DNA of 64,000 bases from Sphingosinicella sp963974575 (GTDB lineage Bacteria > Pseudomonadota > Alphaproteobacteria > Sphingomonadales > Sphingomonadaceae). The first letter of the stretch is position 1. The number at the start of each line of letters is the position of its first letter. The position numbers and the translations under genes are program-made. Below are positions 60,794 to 64,000 of this stretch, in pieces. The notes below the pieces were generated by a model. That model made no database searches. It was not told where the DNA came from and was given only the letters and a program-made list of their open reading frames with translations. The DNA lies in assembly GCF_963974575.1 (NCBI RefSeq), contig NZ_CAXBBQ010000003.1:62001-126000 (forward strand), read 5' to 3'.

Positions 60794-61567
60794 TTAGAGC
60801 AGTTCGATATTGCCTGCAGCGACCTTGCCGCGGCGGTCGCGTGCCAGCTCGAAGCTGACGCGCTGGCCTTCGGCGAGGCTCGTGAGACCGGCACGCTCGA
60901 GCGCGCTGATGTGCACGAACGCGTCCTGCTTGCCGTCGCCGCGCGAAATGAAGCCGAAGCCCTTCATGGTATTGAAGAACTTGACCGTGCCTTCGATGCG
61001 TTCGCCGGGCGTGAAGTCGTCGTCCATGGCACCACCGCCCGAAGGACCGCGGTCGCGGGCCGGACGTTCGGGGCGATCAGGACGCTCGGGCGCCTCACCG
61101 TCGACCACGAGATCGGAAGCCGAGAGGCGTCCGCCGCGATCGAAGATCGAGAACGTGACCGGCTGGCCTTCATCGAGCGTCGTGCGACCGGCGCGTTCGA
61201 CCGCGCTGATGTGCACGAACACGTCTTCGCCGCTGTCGCGGGCGATGAAGCCGAAGCCCTTCGTGGCGTTGAACCACTTGACCGTGCCCGAAGCCGTGCC
61301 GAGCGAGGTGCCGGCGTCACGGCCTGCGCCGCCACCGAACCCGCCGCCGCCACCGGCGCCGCCGCCGCGGAAACCACCGCCGCCGCCGCCACCGAAGCGG
61401 TCACCGCCTCCGAAGCCACCGCCGCCGCCACCGCCGCCGAAGCGGTCGCCGCCGCCGAAGCTACGGCCGGAATCGTAAAAATCGTCGCCACCGCCGAACG
61501 AATCGCGTCCTCCGCCGCGGCGGTCATAGCCACGGTCCCCACCGCGCTTGCGGCCATCAAAACCCAT
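60794..61567 (-). CDS. Double cold-shock-domain protein with Gly-rich N-terminus
   Basis: A 257-aa nucleic-acid-binding protein. Residues 1-80 are Gly/Arg/Phe/Asp-rich (runs of GGG with FGGGDRFGGG repeats), resembling RGG-type low-complexity RNA-binding tails. Two cold-shock domains follow: GTVKWFNATKGFGFIARDSGEDVFVHISAVE (about 95-125, RNP1 KGFGFI and RNP2 VFVHI) and GTVKFFNTMKGFGFISRGDGKQDAFVHISALE (about 187-218). Such double-CSD proteins are typical of alphaproteobacteria and act as RNA chaperones. The start at 61567 (MGFDGRKRGGDRGY) is chosen because the Gly-rich region begins there. Confidence 0.9.
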   Translation of the reverse strand: MGFDGRKRGGDRGYDRRGGGRDSFGGGDDFYDSGRSFGGGDRFGGGGGGGGFGGGDRFGGGGGGGFRGGGAGGGGGFGGGAGRDAGTSLGTASGTVKWFNATKGFGFIARDSGEDVFVHISAVERAGRTTLDEGQPVTFSIFDRGGRLSASDLVVDGEAPERPDRPERPARDRGPSGGGAMDDDFTPGERIEGTVKFFNTMKGFGFISRGDGKQDAFVHISALERAGLTSLAEGQRVSFELARDRRGKVAAGNIELL

Positions 61568-61793
61568 GTCGTGATATCCAGTCTGAATGACGTCGGCAGC
61601 CGGGCGCATGCCGCCACAGCACTGTCGTTCTCGGCCAAATTCTATTCGCGGCGTTCGACAGTCTGTTGTTCCCAAAACAAAATCCGTGCGCCCACGGACA
61701 TTCATGATGAACGTTCGTACCAGTCTCAAACTGACATGAACTTCGCCAGCCTACAGGAGATTCGCAAAAGCTGCGAGCGAAAAAGACGCGTTC
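61568..61793 (-). other. Long leader region of the cold-shock gene
   Basis: The 226 bp between the transporter stop and the cold-shock start hold no convincing gene. The region is less GC-rich than its surroundings and has short inverted repeats such as TTCATGATGAA near 61702. A long untranslated leader would match cspA-type mRNAs, whose leader controls expression at low temperature; this is inference from position and family. Confidence 0.35.
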
Positions 61794-63128
61794 TCAGTTC
61801 TTTCCGGCACGGGCGAGTGCAGCCTGCACTTCGGCGTGCCGCACCGCGCTGAGCGGCAATCGCACGAGCACGAGCGCGGCGGGCACGAGGATCACCGGCG
61901 GCAGCACGATCCAGAAGCCCTCGACCCACAGCAGCGCACCCGGGGCGCTCTCTGCCGCCGCTTCGGCACTGAACCCGACAAGCGCGAGAATCGGGAACAA
62001 GATCCCCACCGGCAGCGCGTAGCCGAGCTTCATCGCCGTCGTCAGCACGGCATTCAGCAGTCCGATCCGGTCCGCGCCGCCCGCCAGCCGCTCCTCGTCG
62101 CCGACGTCAGCCAGCATCGCGCGCAGCAGGAAGCCGGGCGCGGCATAGGGCGTCCCGGCGAGCCCGATCGCGAGATACGACAGCCACGCCTGCGCCGGAT
62201 CGAAGACGAGGAACGCCGCGATATGCAGCGCCGCCCCGATCACGCACGCGGCGGCGGCGGCGCGCTGTTTGCCAAGGCGCGCGGCAAGGTGCAGCCACAG
62301 CGGTAGCGCAAGGAGGCCGCTGCCGAAGTAGATGAGCAGCATCACCGCCGCCCCGGCATGTGTGAAGTCGAGCAGGCGCACGAAGACGAACTCGAACAGC
62401 GCGCCCGTCACGCCCGGCGCGAGGTTCACCAGCACGTCGGCAAGCAGCAGCATCGCCAGCGTCCGGTTCGAAAACAGCCTGCGGACATCCGCCCACGTGA
62501 TCCGCGGGTGTTCCGCCTGCGCCGCGCCCTCCCGCGCGCCCACGATGGCGCCGATCACCGTGAGCGGAATGATGGCGAGGATGAAGGCGCCCATCAGGTG
62601 CACCGGCCTCGGCGCATCCGCGCCCATGACCTGCCCGAGCACGGCAGGCAGCACGAGCACGGCGATCAGCCCCACGAGATGCCCACCGATCCACCAGCCG
62701 TACACGCGCGAGCGTTCGTGATAATCGCCCGACAGCGTCGCGCCCCACGCCATGTGCAAGACGTTCAGCATCGAATGACCGGCGAACAGCAGCATCAGCC
62801 AGCCGAACAGATACCAAACGGTGATGCCCGGCGTCGCGAAGAACACCGCGACCGTTGCGACAAGGAGCGTGAGCCCGCCCGCCACCAGCCACGGCCGGAA
62901 CCGTCCCCAGCGGCTGCGCGTGCCGTCCATGAAATGCCCGAGCAGCGGATCGAGCGGCATGTCGAGCATCCGCACGAGGAAGAAGACGAACCCCACCGCG
63001 GCAAGATCGAGACCCAGCGTGCCCGCGTAATAAGGCGGCAGATAAATGACGAGCGGAAGCCCGAGCGCGGCGACGGGAAGGCCGGGGCCCGCATAGGCGG
63101 CAAGCGTGCGCGTCGGAAGCCGGGTCAC
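61794..63128 (-). CDS. GPH-type (MelB-like) sugar/cation symporter
   Basis: A 444-aa major-facilitator protein with twelve membrane helices. The GPH family signature is near the N-terminus: RMLDMPLDPLLGHFMDGTRSRWGRFRPWL (in blocks, residues 53-81), where the paired Asp residues of MelB bind the coupling cation. HMAWGATLSGDYHERSRVYGW and a corresponding block in the second half follow. The transported substrate is unknown (a sugar or glycoside is usual). It is a single gene, divergent from the DUF885 gene. Confidence 0.87.
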   Translation of the reverse strand: MTRLPTRTLAAYAGPGLPVAALGLPLVIYLPPYYAGTLGLDLAAVGFVFFLVRMLDMPLDPLLGHFMDGTRSRWGRFRPWLVAGGLTLLVATVAVFFATPGITVWYLFGWLMLLFAGHSMLNVLHMAWGATLSGDYHERSRVYGWWIGGHLVGLIAVLVLPAVLGQVMGADAPRPVHLMGAFILAIIPLTVIGAIVGAREGAAQAEHPRITWADVRRLFSNRTLAMLLLADVLVNLAPGVTGALFEFVFVRLLDFTHAGAAVMLLIYFGSGLLALPLWLHLAARLGKQRAAAAACVIGAALHIAAFLVFDPAQAWLSYLAIGLAGTPYAAPGFLLRAMLADVGDEERLAGGADRIGLLNAVLTTAMKLGYALPVGILFPILALVGFSAEAAAESAPGALLWVEGFWIVLPPVILVPAALVLVRLPLSAVRHAEVQAALARAGKN

Positions 63129-63293
63129 ACAGCCCAGCTTATCGGTTGGGGCGCGGACACCGCCCTAGCGATGCTGGGAGGATCACCACCCCGCTTCGAT
63201 GAACCACTCACGCTGTTCGACGGGCGTATAGCAACTCCCGGCAGCGCAGCGTATGAACCCGTCATGATCGCTTTTCCCGAAAGGACTTCATTG

Positions 63294-64000
63294 ATGACGC
63301 GCACCTTTGCGTCGGCTTTCGCCATCGCGCTTTCGCTCACGCTCGCCGCCCCCGTCTCGGCCCAAACGCCGGCGACGGCCTCTGCCGCGGCGCAGAACCC
63401 CGCCCATCAGGCGCTCTGGCAGCTCTTCCAGGATTCGGACGAAGCGAGCCTCAAGCGCAATCCGATCCAGGCGCTGTTCCGCGGCGACATGCGCTACGCG
63501 GACCGGCTCGGCGACTACATCACCGACGCGTACTACAATGCCGAGCGTGCCGCCGGCGAAAGCGACCTTGCGCGCCTGAAGGCGATCGACCGCAACGCGC
63601 TCGATGCCACCGACCGCATCGCCTACGACGTGTTCAAGTGGCAGACCGAGGAGACGCTCAAGGGCCTCACCCCCGAAATCCTCGCGCTCACCGTCGTGCG
63701 CCCGATCAACCACTTCAGCGGCTTCCACACCTTCTACCCGTCGTTCGCATCGGCCACCGGCGGCGCGCCCTTCGCGACGCTCGCCGACTACGAGAACAAC
63801 CTGAAGCGCCATCAGGACTACGTGACGCTGCTCGACCGCTCTGTCGGCCGCTTCCGTGAAGGCATGGCGTCAGGCGTCGTCGAAACGAAGCTCACGATCA
63901 ACAACGTCATCGAACAGCTCGCCACCCAGCTCGCGCAGGCGCCGGAGGACTCCCCGTTTTACAGCCCTGTCACCAAGTTCCCCGAAGGCATCTCCGCCGC
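63294..64000 (+). CDS. DUF885 family protein, N-terminal part (cut by window edge)
   Basis: The first 235 codons of an exported protein. It has a signal peptide (MTRTFASAFAIALSLTLAAPVSA) and continues with QALWQLFQDSDEASLKRNP, ALFRGDMRYADRLGDY, RNALDATDRIAYDVFKW and NHFSGFHTFYPSF, the DUF885 N-terminal pattern; family members are about 580-620 aa and have an HExxH metalloprotease-like motif further on, not reached here. The ATG at 63294 has AAGGA 8 bp upstream; an in-frame ATG at 63264 is less likely. The frame is open to the window end. Confidence 0.88.
   Translation, partial: MTRTFASAFAIALSLTLAAPVSAQTPATASAAAQNPAHQALWQLFQDSDEASLKRNPIQALFRGDMRYADRLGDYITDAYYNAERAAGESDLARLKAIDRNALDATDRIAYDVFKWQTEETLKGLTPEILALTVVRPINHFSGFHTFYPSFASATGGAPFATLADYENNLKRHQDYVTLLDRSVGRFREGMASGVVETKLTINNVIEQLATQLAQAPEDSPFYSPVTKFPEGISA

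Noticed and set aside
60794..61567. Tandem DNA repeats or a CRISPR-like array in the GGC/GGT-rich stretch near 61300-61500
   Set aside because: The repetition comes from codons for a Gly-rich protein segment; there are no regular spacers.

Overview
The window is 64 kb of gene-dense, GC-rich (roughly two-thirds G+C by eye) chromosome from an alphaproteobacterium, most likely a member of the Sphingomonadales. The reasons are the gene orders coaBC-dut-moeB, hemC-hemD-mic60 and lptC-lptA-lptB-rpoN, a PEP-CTERM secreted trypsin, a lipoprotein-type S8 autotransporter, a double cold-shock protein with a Gly-rich N-terminus and many sphingomonad-style small secreted proteins. About 70 genes can be supported. 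I saw no rRNA, tRNA, transposase, prophage or CRISPR array. Nearly all of it is core metabolism; the accessory material is small and lies at about 42.3-43.3 kb and 57.8-60.7 kb. Every family assignment comes from reading motifs and lengths; no database was searched.

Layout. 0-2.2 kb (+): end of coaBC, dut, a MoeB/ThiF adenylyltransferase and a DsrE-like protein. 2.2-5.6 kb: SH3 protein, D-2-hydroxyacid dehydrogenase, glycine-zipper lipoprotein, nitronate monooxygenase. 16.2-5.7 kb (-): the transcription/translation operon rimP-nusA-ylxR-infB-rbfA-tdk-(secreted protein)-truB-rpsO-pnp, with a readable sigma-70 promoter in front of rimP and terminators after rpsO and pnp. 16.4-27 kb: a PQQ-type sugar dehydrogenase (+), then a long minus-strand array (SDR, htpX, rsmB, rpe, heparinase-like, purH, secreted protein, trmB, enoyl-CoA hydratase). 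27-39 kb: a DUF1674/SDHAF4-like small protein, the PEP-CTERM protease, tsaD-gpsA (-), the hemC-hemD-mic60 operon, terC-rnd, the lipopolysaccharide export genes lptC-lptA-lptB and rpoN. 38.4-45.7 kb: dapD and a HAD phosphatase (-), the S8 autotransporter, a compositionally odd orphan gene, a zinc ribbon protein, an EF-hand protein and argG. 45.7-52 kb: a PAP2 phosphatase, a GT2/GtrA/GT-C set typical of lipid-linked glycan transfer, and yggT-folD-marC.

52-57.1 kb is a compact tyrosine catabolism unit: a divergent MarR regulator, then hpd, hmgA, a secreted M20 peptidase and a fumarylacetoacetase-family gene. The hpd promoter is legible, and a perfect 16-bp palindrome fills its spacer, so the control logic (MarR repression by promoter occlusion) can be proposed from sequence alone. 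57.2-64 kb holds a PAS protein, an ArsR plus frameshifted double-SRPBCC pair, an orphan YjhX gene with a structured leader, a methyltransferase, the double cold-shock protein, a GPH-type transporter and the start of a DUF885 protein.

The most interesting non-coding signal is a dispersed long-hairpin element. Two full copies (19078-19185 and 57783-57936) share a conserved core and keep base pairing through a compensatory change. A third, half-length copy with short flanking direct repeats sits beside the odd gene at 43.2 kb. The second is the yjhX leader: a good promoter, a six-codon ORF with a strong ribosome-binding site, and two hairpins, the second followed by a T run.
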